Assembly (NCBI RefSeq): GCF_019393635.1
Contig: NC_057864.1
Location: 87,620,382 to 87,684,381 of the forward strand
Length of the DNA: 64,000 nucleotides
Source: Dromiciops gliroides
Lineage: Eukaryota > Chordata > Mammalia > Microbiotheria > Microbiotheriidae
Direction of reading: 5' to 3'
The translations under genes and the position numbers were made by a program. Shown here one piece after another: positions 13,102 to 24,060 of this stretch (within the stretch, counting starts at the first letter, position 1; every line of letters starts with the position of its first letter). Under the pieces are notes generated by a model that saw nothing but the letters and a program-made list of their open reading frames with translations, did not search any database and was not told the origin of the DNA.

Positions 13102-13494
13102 AATTCCTTTGGTGGCCTGGGAAAACCTATGGACCCCTTTTCAGAGTAATGATTTTAAACACATAAAATAAAAATTAATAAGTAAACCAATTATATTGAA
13201 ATAAAGACAACTTCTCATACCCCCTGAAATCTAGCCATCAAATCCAGACCCCCTGACTTGATGATGATAGGTGGTACAGGTGACCTGGTGAGTTATTTAT
13301 TCACTATAAGAAGGGTCTAGATTTCAGGTACAATTTCAGATTGTGAAAATGCAAGCAATTAAATAAAGATCTGTGTTAAAGAAGAGAACTGACACATAAA
13401 TTGATGAGGATATTAGAAAAGAAGTGGCTATCCCTTGAAACAATAATAAAGAAATAGAAAGGAAATGCAGAGTTGATGTACCCTTACTGCCACT

Positions 13495-13600
13495 GATCAA
13501 TCAATAAAGTGTTTAATAAGCTCTTACAATGTGCCAAACACTGTGTTATCTGTTAGAGATGCAAAAACAAAAAAATGAACTGATTCCTGAACTCAAGGTG
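13495..13600 (+). repeat. Head of an ancient dispersed repeat (L2-like)
   Basis: ATCAATAAAGTGTTTAATAA, CAATGTGCCAAACACTGTGT and AGAGATGCAAAAACAAAAAA, then ACTCAAGGTGC. The same word order occurs at 20936, 22340, 40375 and 51600. Confidence 0.55.
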
Positions 13601-13847
13601 CTTGTTGTTCAGTTATTTCAGTCATGTCTGACCTCTCATGACCCCATTTGGGGTTTTCTTGGCACAGATATTGTAGTGGTTTTCCCTTTCTTTCTCCAGT
13701 GTATTCAGGGGATTCATTTTGTCAGACAATCAGAGTCTCAGTGACTTGCCCAGCATCACACAGCTAGTAAATGTCTGAGGCTGGATTTGAACTCTGGTTT
13801 TCCTCACTCCAGGTCCAGTACTCTATCCAGTGAGTCACCAGATGCCT
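13601..13847 (-). repeat. SINE with RTE/BovB-like tail (MAR type)
   Basis: TTGTTCAGTTATTTCAGTCA, GACCCCATTTGGGGTTTTCT, CACACAGCTAGTAAATGTCT, GGATTTGAACTCTGG and a tRNA-like end near 13847. Reverse orientation. Confidence 0.85.
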
Positions 13848-13977
13848 TAAAAGGAGCTTATGTGACACATATGCATATGCATAAAAATTCCACATATCAT
13901 GTTTGTCCTTAAAGGTCCAAACTCTGATTTGTCAAATCATGAAAAAACAAGGATTCATTTAAAGGCCCATTGAACCA

Positions 13978-14099
13978 AAAAAGAAAGAAAGAAAGGAAGG
14001 AAGGAAGGAAGGAAGGAAGGAAGGAAGGAAGGAAGGAAGGAAGGAAGGAAGGAAGGAAGGAAGGAAGAAAGAAAGAGAAAGAAAGAATAAGAAAAAAGG
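13978..14099 (+). repeat. (GAAA)/(GGAA)18 microsatellite
   Basis: GAAA units flank 18 uninterrupted GGAA units at 13995-14066. It is purine-only on this strand. It lies about 3.0 kb before the RGS18 start codon. Confidence 0.97.
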
Positions 14100-14241
14100 A
14101 AAGTTCAACTAAATTGTGGAAGTCTATCAATTTTTGGATTAAATAGATTTTGTATATTTGTATTTTGTATTGCAAAACTTGCTACTTTTAAAATTAATCA
14201 TCTAAGATATAAATCTATGATTCTATAATTCAATAGATATT

Positions 14242-14246
<5 letters not shown>

Positions 14247-14294
<48 letters not shown>
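14247..14294. repeat. (TA)n microsatellite
   Basis: About 48 nt of uninterrupted TA. Confidence 0.97.
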
Positions 14295-14295
<1 letters not shown>

Positions 14296-14609
14296 TACAT
14301 ATATGCTTATTTCACTAGGATAATTTACACTACCATTTAAATAGCTATTTTCTTCAATACTGGATATCACAAGAGAAATTACCATACATACACACAAGCA
14401 CACACAAACATCTCACTAAGATGAGCTCAGGGCAATGGTAATGACCTCCTGAACATGGCACTTTTAATTCACAAATTTAAATATTACTCAAGTATGCAGT
14501 TGAGTCCCTTAAATTAAATAACAATTTAGCAATTCTGTAATGCATTGTACATATTAGATATAGCAATAATTATCCTAAATTATTATCTTTCTCAATATAC
14601 CAGGAATGG

Positions 14610-14750
14610 ATTTATAGTCAGAGGACTTTGGTTGTAATCCTGATTTTCCTACTTACTGTGTAACCTTGCCTCAGTTTCCCCATATATAAAATGAGAGAGG
14701 TAAAATAAATTATTGCTAATGTATCTTGCAATTCTAAATCTATTCTATAA
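14610..14750 (+). repeat. MIR/THER relic
   Basis: GTTGTAATCCTGATTTTCCT, ACTTACTGTGTAACCTTG, CTCAGTTTCCCCATATATAA. Diverged. Confidence 0.65.
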
Positions 14751-15114
14751 AAGCATTAATTTATAAGCCAGAACAGTAAATGATGTCCTTAGGTACTAGA
14801 GTGGAAACTCCCCAAAGTAGCAGGTAGGAGCTTTAGAAGAACGTTTAGTTGGGGGGATGGGGGGGGGGGAAGAGTAATACTTGGTGGGATGAACAGAAGA
14901 GACTTGGCTTAGGAATCCTGGTTGTAGTTTTTACTACTGAGTACCTTGTTAACTCTCTTCACATTTTATCTTTTAATAAACTGAAGGAATTAGAAAATAT
15001 GATCTCTAAAGGGTCCATGTATACTCCTTTTTTGATATATAGTATTTATATTTCCTCTATTATAAGCCCAGAATTTTGCAAGGATGCTTTTTCTTCTTTA
15101 AACAAAGAACAGGA

Positions 15115-15273
15115 GGGGCAGCTAGGTGGTGCAGTGGATAGAGCAATGGCCCTGGAGTCAGGAGTACCTGAGTTCAAATCCAGCCTCAGACACTTAACAC
15201 TTACTAGCTGTGTAACCCTGGGCAAGTCACTTAACCCCAATTGCCTCACTAAAAAAATAAAAAATAGAAAAAA
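15115..15273 (+). repeat. WSINE1-type SINE with perfect 15-bp target duplication
   Basis: GGGGCAGCTAGGTGGTGCAG head, GAGTTCAAATCC B box, full GGGCAAGTCACTTAACCCCA and TTGCCTCACT end with an A-rich tail. The duplication AAACAAAGAACAGGA is at 15100-15114 and 15274-15288. Confidence 0.96.
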
Positions 15274-15288
15274 AAACAAAGAACAGGA

Positions 15289-16296
15289 AATAAATGAATG
15301 TTAGGATGATGACTCTTCTATAAACCCCCTTTGACCTCATTTTTTTTGTTTTGGATGGAGGAGGGTTGGGGAAAAAATTATCAAGCTTCAGTCACACAAC
15401 ATAGCTTATGGTTTTCTGTTGGCAACTGGGGGAAAAAACTTTTTGACTCAAATCAAACTTATCTCTAAAAAGGGAGCATGATCTTTCAATGATTTTCAGG
15501 TCTGATCATGAATGAAATACAAAAGATGCAATTTGTTTACCCAATAAGCAGAAAAAGAGGTTGGGTGCTGATGAACAGTTTATAAAAACTTTAGCAAGAC
15601 TAAAGGTTTCCCTGACTAAACAAACAAACAAACAAACAAAAATCCTATGAGGCATACAGAGAACACCTTATTCTGAATTCATCTCTTTGATTAGTAGTTG
15701 TTGCTTGTCCTGGAACTCCTTTTTCTTTTGGGAATATCAGAGGATACAAAGTCCATTTGTTCCTGGCTCCATTGTAAGGGCCTCACCAATCCCCTTTTCT
15801 TATGTCCTCTTTTTTAGCTGGTGGGCCAGTGATAGATACATAAAAATTCTTTACCATGTACCATCTTCTGTCTTATCTACATAGTTTGGCTCTGGTAGCC
15901 CATATGATTTCATGTCAAAAAAAAAAAAGAGCCATTCGGGCTCCAAGAAATGTACAAATTTGTAATATACTTTCATATTATTGACACAAATGATTGTGAG
16001 CCTTTATCTTTAAAATCTTGCTATTTTTCTACATGTAGAAGTCACATTTTGATCAATACTCATCAAACTGATATGAGCTAGGTAATTTCACAAAAGAGCT
16101 TGCTTTTCCTAGTTCTTTTAAAAAGTCTGAGTTCCTTTTATTATATAAGGTTAAGTCAACTGACAACTGGTCTTTTTCTAAATGACCTTGAGAGTTGCTT
16201 CTTGGGAAGAGAAGTCAATTGAACCCCAAATTTCTATCCAAATCCATCTTACAGTATCAGGCTCCATTTCCAAGGGCACACACACTGATGAGAAAT
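15289..16296. other. Intergenic, nothing recognised
   Basis: Contains a short CAAA run at 15618-15640 and otherwise unremarkable sequence upstream of RGS18. Confidence 0.4.
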
Positions 16297-16395
16297 ATGA
16301 CCTTCGTCAGCACTTTCCTTCTGAGTGTCTCAATTTCCTCATCTGGAGAATGAGAAGTTGGATATGACATTATCTGAGGTTCCTTATGGCAATAG
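16297..16395 (+). repeat. MIR fragment
   Basis: ATGACCTTCGTCAGCACTTT then CTCAATTTCCTCATCTGGAG and a TGAGGTTCCTTATGG end. Truncated. Confidence 0.55.
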
Positions 16396-16509
16396 TCAAC
16401 AATGTGCTGTTCCTACTTTTAAAATTTTTATCTTCTTTTTTTGTTTACAATGTAAGATATTTTAGTATCCTAAGACTTCAAGTTTGCAACTTTGTAAGGG
16501 CAGTACATA

Positions 16510-16558
<49 letters not shown>

Positions 16559-16583
16559 ATATGTGTGTGTGTGTGTGTGTGTT
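16510..16583 (+). repeat. (TG)n microsatellite with TATATG interruption
   Basis: Alternating TG interrupted once by GTATATGTATATG. About 480 bp before the RGS18 start codon. Confidence 0.95.
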
Positions 16584-16599
16584 TAAGAACAGGAAAAAG

Positions 16600-17061
16600 A
16601 AGCATTAAAAATCCAAAGCTTATCTTTTATCAGCTAATTCAGGATTCTGTTATAAATTCATACTTGAAAAATATTTATAACACTGTTTAAAAAAAAAAAA
16701 AGTTCCTGTCGGAAATGACTGTGTCAGTGTGGGCTCAAAGGCTCATTTTGATTGTGAAAACACCAAGCAGAAGTTGCACTGTGGTAATTGTACTCTTTAT
16801 CTTAGTGGCCAAGAACCATTTTGTAAATGTGTAATATCATTTCCTCAAACAACCCAGAGCGGAATTGGATTTCAATTCCTCAGTACTACATGTTTGTTGA
16901 AGGAGAAGTGCTGATCACAGCTTCTTAATTTTGCTTCTTTTTGGAACATTGTGGGGTAAACAGTTTTTGTGATCTCCATGTGTAACAATGAAAGATTCAG
17001 ATTCTGCAAGCAAACTGTTTCAGAGACCAACTGAGATGTCTCTTAACTTTGTAGAAAGAAG
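16600..17061 (+). promoter_or_regulatory. Presumed RGS18 promoter and 5' UTR interval
   Basis: Unique-looking sequence directly before the start codon. It has no CpG island and no clear TATA box. Two inverted GATA motifs (TATC) lie at 16620-16632, and a MARE half-site TGCTGA at 16909-16914. GATA1 and NFE2-type factors drive many megakaryocyte genes, but these short motifs also occur by chance. The transcription start cannot be placed from sequence alone. Confidence 0.35.
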
Positions 17062-17180
17062 ATGGAGAAACCATTGGTTTTTTTTTCTCAACTAAATATG
17101 TCAGATCCAAAGGAAAAAACTTTCTACAAGGCGATTCATGCAATAGGAAAAGAAGCATTAAACAAAGACATAAAAAACAG
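17062..17180 (+). CDS. RGS18: RGS18 coding exon 1 (residues 1-39 plus 2 nt)
   Basis: Begins at an ATG in strong context (AAG before, G after). A second in-frame ATG is codon 13. The donor is AACAG|GTAAAG. It encodes the N-terminal helix region with the PKEKTFYK stretch, a basic amphipathic segment of the type that brings R4 RGS proteins to membranes. Ends in phase 2. Confidence 0.93.
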
Positions 17181-20100
17181 GTAAAGTATATTTCTTAGAT
17201 AACTGGTAAATAGGAATTTAGAATATAGTGTAATTGAAATATTCTTATTTGAAATGTACAGCTGTGACTATATTAATAGTGGTGTTGAGGTAGAAAATAG
17301 TTTAAAAATACTGTTATATGTAGGGAATACTAATCTTCTGAAAATGTGGGAAAAGAAAGTGGCACATGAAGGGTTCCAAAAGAAAACTTTTACTGAAACA
17401 TGATACCACAAAATTTATGGTACTAACACTAATGGAGGATGGGGTCATATGCCTCTCTCTCATGATTATCAAATGAAAAGATGATATCCTCCTTGGTAAG
17501 CTGGATTGTTTATTGTTATTATTGTTGTCTTTGTTGTTTTACTCTTTATTTCCCTTAATTTGGTCAAGGATGAAAAAGCATGGTTGTTACAGTTTAAAAA
17601 TGTATCACTGGAAAAATACTCACCTCTATTTGTGGGATTAAAAAGTAACACCTTGAATGGAGGAAAAAATGATCTCTAAGTGAATTATTGGATAGAAAGT
17701 GAGGTTTGACACGTGTTCATTTTTAAAAGCAGCTTATATTCTATTACAGAGGTAAAGAGAAGAGAAATAGACTGAGCCTTCTATTGCAGAAACCTGAATT
17801 CCATGAAGATATCAACCCTGGTAGTTCTGAGAACTTGGCCAAAGGCATAAGGTGAATATTTCTGTTTTTTAAATGCACTCCAAAAGTGAATTTGAAGTTA
17901 CATTAATATTAGATATCCATTATATTTTTAAAGATTTATGATTTGTTTTAGTAATTGTGCTATTTTGGGGGAGCAGGGATAAAAAGGTAGATAGGAGTTA
18001 TGTCAAGAAGCCATAAATATTTTTTCACATGCAACCAAAAAGTAAAATGTCAGAAGACAAAGGTTTGGTTTTTTTTTGTAACTAAAATTAATATCACTAC
18101 ATATGTTTTATAAGTTAACATTTAAACCTTGTATAGCTTTCCATATTTTAAATTTTGTCTTTTGATGTTTTTTAAAGTTTTGAAAGAAATAATGGATCCC
18201 ATGATTCTGAATAATAACTGAAAAGGAAGTTTTCTGTCTTCAAATGCTTGAAGATTTTGTTCTTGTTTTTAACATCTGGTAGTTTAAAAAGTGTATGTCT
18301 TGCTAACTTTAAGTTTTACTAAAGCTTTTATGAAAAACACAATGGCTTTGTCAAAATGGGACTTACTAATAAATTTTAGCTTTTAAAGTAATATCAACAA
18401 AAACATGCTATTTCCTAGGATTATAACCACTATGCTGTTATCATGCTAATTAGATAAACAATGTACCTAACTTTCATGTCATAACCCATTTAAATAATTT
18501 AATAACAATTAAAATACTTAAATTAGAGCAAATTCAATATAAGAAAGGAAAAATATCTATAATAATGTTTCATTGTTATGGGAATCTACTAGGCAAGCTT
18601 CCTCTCCCCTTAACAAAAAACAAATCAAACTCATAGAGAGTATATTGGAGCAACCACTTCAAATAGAATGCTACCCAACTTGCCACAGCAAAAATGTTGT
18701 TTATTTCAGGGTTGGCATTTCAAAAAGTAGATGACCATACTTATTTACTATTCAACACTGCTCCTGATTAATTGCTCCTTAAAGACCCACATAATGCAAA
18801 CAACCTTTGTAAATATATTATACAGAATTTTCTCAATTTAAAAGATTGCATTCTTTTATAGACAAAGTATCAAAATAAATTAGATGAAATGTTTTTGAAG
18901 ATTCCAGTGGTAAGAAGGCTTGCATTATAAAGTAATCTAATCAGACACCTTCTAACAAATAGAACTCTCTAGCACTTAACATATGTTAAGTGAATCACCA
19001 TAAGGCTACTAAATATGCATTTCAATAAAATGTATTTCATTTCTTGAACAGTGTCTCCCCTGAAGAAGCAGTTAAATGGGGTGAATCCTTTGATAAACTG
19101 CTTTCCCATAAAGGTTAGTAGCATTTTTTCTAACTAAAGACTATTATTCCATAATGAAAAATGAAACAAAGTATGTGTATAATTAAACAGATATGCCAGT
19201 TATCTAAATTAAATATGGTGGATCATTTAGAAAACTGTACAGTTCTGATCTAATGAGGAGACTAAAAAGAATATGTTGAATGTTGAAATGAAGTAGTGAT
19301 TTATTACTTTTAAGTGTTCTCTTCCATTTAAAATGTATCATGATGGTAGCAATATTTATGTCACTTTTTTCATAAATATGAAAAAATGTAACAAGAAATA
19401 ATTAAAAATTGTTCTGACTTGAATAACGAGACAATTCCTTTTGTGAAGTAGGCTTCCCAAAGTCATAATGTGAGAAATTTCTAAAGCGGCCGCAGGATTT
19501 TAGTGAGTTGTCTTAATCATACAAGACTGTACAATGAATTTAGTTGGAGTTTATAAAACTGTGTTAATAAAAATAAAGCAATGGCTCTCAAAATGTTCAC
19601 AGTATTAACTTGTCTCTCTCACATCAATCTTCCATTAAAAAAAAGTAATGCAATTTAAAGGACAATTTAGAAGAAACAGAGAATATTACCTAAGGATGGA
19701 ACTAGATAAATGGGATTATTAGTGATGAACAATGAAATAGTGGCTGACAGTAAGTGAGGGTGGGGATGATATATAATATAGGAAAGGCTATGTAATAAGA
19801 AAAGAGGGAAGTATTAAAAGTGTTAGAAATATTTAGAAAGGAAACAAGTTAAGGAAATTAAGCTTTCATTTCCAAGCTACTCTAACTTACCACTTGGATA
19901 ATAAAATATTGGTAATTTGCATTCCCTTTTTACATAGATCATTTAATCTGATAATTTCTTTGAGTAGAAACAGATAGAGGGGTTGAAAATAAGCAGAATC
20001 AGCAGCTTACATACTTGTAGTATTTGGGGGTTTAATATATCTATATATACCAATTGCTCTTATCTTGCAACAACCCTATTAAGCAGACACTATGGGTATT

Positions 20101-22412
20101 ATCCTATTTTCTCCAAATTTACCCCTATTTTATAGGTGAGGAAACTGAGGTCTAGAAAGTATTATAAATGATAGAGTCAGGGGGCAGCTAGGTGGCGCAG
20201 TGAATAGAGCACTGGCCCTAGATTCAGGAGGACCTGAGTTCAAATCCGGTCTCAGACACTTAACACTTAATAGTTGTGTGACCCTGGGCAAGTCACTTAA
20301 CCCCAACTGCCTCACTAAAAAAAAAAAAAAAAGCAAATAAATGATAGAGTCAGGATTCAGGATCAGGCTAATTTGATCTATATATAATAACATCACTGGT
20401 AAGGTTAAATAATAGCATAGAATCATGGAACCAGGAATGAAAGGGGCTTCAAGGAACATCTAGCCCAAGCCACTTATTTTATAGATGAAACTAAGACTTG
20501 GAAAAGTTGTGACTTGTCCAAGTTCACATGGCCAGCAAATGTCATAGATATGCTTGGAATCCATGTCTTCTGGACTGTATTGTAAGATTTTTTTCTAATG
20601 GTCCTATTGCATTTATGTATCATGGGACATAAAAATATCCCCAAAAAATACAAGTAAGTATCACCCATAAGGCAAGAGAGTTGCCTGGATTGTGTGATTA
20701 TGTTTGCAAGTTTAGTACAATAAAGAATAAAAGATTTAAAGGAGAATTGGACCAAAGTTGTCATGAGGAAAATCTGATACTAAAAAATAAGAGGAATTGA
20801 TCATATTGGGAAGACAAGGATGGTGAACAGTTCAAGGGTTTTTCTGGAATGATTGAAATGTCAGGAGAAATTGAAGAGTTCCCCCAACACATTAGGTGGA
20901 TAAATAGGAAGACATGGAGAAGTATCAAACTGGATGTAAGTCAAGTCAACAAGCATGTATTAAAGGCTTACTATGTTATGCTAAACACTGGAGATACAAA
21001 GAAAAGAAAAAGCAATCTGTTTTCAAGGAGGACATGTTTTAGTGGAGAGACAACATACAAATAACTATGTACATATAAAATATATACAAGATAAACTGGA
21101 GGTTATCTCAAAGGGAGGGTATGCAAGAGTTAAGATCGACATTGTTAGATATGCAAACTGCTGAGATCATAAATTCATTTGAGTATTTTTGACATGGAAA
21201 AGTTATATTCAATATAAAAAAACATCTGTATGCAATCCAAAAAGCACTTATTCTTATCATTAGTTTTGATTCCTTCTTCCTCCAAACTTCTAAAAAGAAG
21301 TCAAATTGTTTACATTGAAAGTCATCTCCTTTCCCTTCCTCTATCTGGCAAAGAAGGAAATTAGCAAAGCATACCACAGGACAATGAAAAGTTGCAATTT
21401 GTATGTGCTTTCAAGATAATATAACCCAAATACCTCATTTTATTTATAATGTTAACACCTTAGAAATCCCAAAATATACTTTTCAAGGTCCCATTTCTGT
21501 CTGAGGGAAAACTAGTATCTTCTCTCTGATTATACACACACATATACATGCATACATATATACAAATACATGTTGCATGTATGTACCTGTTTGCATGTTG
21601 TTTCTCCCATTAGAATGGGAGCTCCTTGAGAACAGAAAGTGCCCCCCCCATCTTTGATATACAGTCCTTAGCATAGTGCCTGGCACATGGCTGATGCTTA
21701 ATAAATTCTTGTCAGCAGATTGACTAGATATAATACTAATGGAAAACATGGGTTCAAATTCTACTTTTGACATTATTGTTTCTGTGAACCTGAAAACAAA
21801 ATTAACCACTATGTACTTGGGTAAATCCCTGGAATACATGATCTAGGGATGGGTTTGGATCTAGATCAAGTTTAAAAACTTCACTGATGAAGGATGTTGT
21901 TACACGAGTAATGCTTTGATCATCTAAGCTGATAAAGTCACAGGTTTTCCAATTGCTTGATGAATATCAACTCATTTTCTAAGAGTCCTGGCTTTGGGAT
22001 TAGGCAACCTAGGTTAAATTTATCTCTCCGCCACTTACTGCTGTAAAATTTTAGGCAAATTACACAGTTAATCAATAGACATTTATTAAACATGAATTTA
22101 ACAGTTGCTGTTCATTTATTTTTCAGTCATGTCTGATTTTTTTGACCCCATTTGGGTCAAAGATACTGGAACAGTTTTCTATTTCCTTCTCCAGCTCATT
22201 CTACAGATGAGGAAACTGTGACAAGCAGGGTTAAGTGACTTGTTCAGTGCCTGAGGTTAGATTTGAACTCAGGAAGATGAGTTTTCCTGACTCCATGCCC
22301 AGCACTCTTTTAGTGAACCACACAGTTGCCATCATTTACCATCTACTGGGTTAAGCACTAGGGATACAAAGGCAAAAATAGTTGCTGCATTCTGGAAACT
22401 CACCATCTAACG

Positions 22413-22491
<79 letters not shown>

Positions 22492-23978
22492 TGTGTGTGC
22501 TCTCACACAATATGTAAATATCTAGGAATCTTCAAACTACATATATAGAAGGTGAGGGAAGTCTAGAAGGAGAAGGCATTAGGATCTTGTTGGGGAATTG
22601 GGGGGGGGAATTTACTGCAGGAGGTAAGATTTAAGGTGTGTTTTGGAGAAAACCAGGAAAGCTAAGAGGCAGGGGTTATGAGGAGAAGAATTCCTGATGT
22701 TGGAGGTAGTCTGTGCAATGTTACTGATATGGAAGCTAGAGTGTAATGCTCAAAGAAATGCAAGTTGGACAGTTTAACTGGATCATGGAATGACTAAAGG
22801 AGGAGAAGGCAGAGGCAGGCAGGAAAAGTAGGAAGCACCCAGATGATGAAGGGCTTTACATGCCCAACAGAGGAATTTATACTTTATCATGGCAGTAATG
22901 TCATCACTAGTTCTCAATGAACAGAGAGGCAACAGGATCAAGCCTAAGCTTTAGAAAAATCACATTAGCAGCTCAGCAACAGATGGATTGATGTGGGGAG
23001 AGACTTGAGAAAGTAATTGTAATAATTCAGGCAAGAGGTGATGAGGCCCTGATCTAGGGATGTAGATGTATAAATAGAAAGAAAGGTGCTTATATGAAAG
23101 AGTTGATTAAAGGAGAAATGACCAGATTTGGCCATGAAAGGAATAGATGGGGTGAGTAGACTGGGATTTCTCCAAGGATGTTGGCATGTTGGCTGAGTGA
23201 CTAGGAAGAGAGGGTGATGCCCCTGCAAGGGATAGCAAGCACTAATTAAATTTTTATTGATTGATTGGTTGAGAAATTCTGAAAGGCAAGGGCTATATGG
23301 GAAACTGGGGAAGGGTAAAGATAATCCGTTTTATTTATCCATGATGATTTTCAGATGCCTATGTAACATCATATTTGGGATTCTCAAGTGGCAGCTGGAA
23401 ATGCATTTCATCTTACTGGGCCTTAGTTTCCTTATCTGTAAAATGAGGTATATGAACAAGATGCCCAATGAAATCTTCTAGATCTGTCATCTCATTATCA
23501 TTTGAACCTATCTGTCTTACCAAAAATCTGTGAGGTAGGCAGTCCAAGCATTATTGGCTCCATTGTAGATATGAATGAAAGCAAATTTAGGGTTTAGTCC
23601 CTCTCTGAACTGAATTTCTTTCATTTCTATTATTATAGGACTGGATAGAGCTTGTGTTTTATGAGGATACTATTTAACAACCTAGTCAGAGAGATCAGTG
23701 TAGGACTTTAGTTGCATTACATACAGGTTCTATTAGTAAAAGTGATGGTGAAAGTAATCCAAAAATTATTCTAGTGAAGATGCATCAAATACAAGGCCCA
23801 CAATGCTTCAGGGTATAGCCTAAACCAGGTTAAAATATAATTGGAAGGGCAGCTAGGTGGCACAGTGGATAGACCACCGGCCCCAGATTCAGGAGAACCT
23901 GAGTTCAAATCCGGCCTCAGACACTTGACCCTTACTAGCTGTATGACCCTGGGCAAATCACTTAACACCCATTTGCCC

Positions 23979-24060
<82 letters not shown>

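Noticed and set aside
13978..14099. CRISPR or other repeat-spacer array
   Set aside because: Pure tetranucleotide repeat without spacers, in a eukaryotic genome.
14849..15304. 151-codon open frame
   Set aside because: Its C-terminal part is translated SINE sequence at 15115-15273; the peptide recurs at other SINEs.
20130..20459. 109-codon open frame and similar frames with LGLSDLPRVTQL peptides (15046, 23771, 28267, 56244)
   Set aside because: All are the same SINE read in antisense, not a protein family.
23257..23481. 74-codon open frame in intron 3
   Set aside because: It overlaps a MIR relic and has no recognisable domain or splice context.
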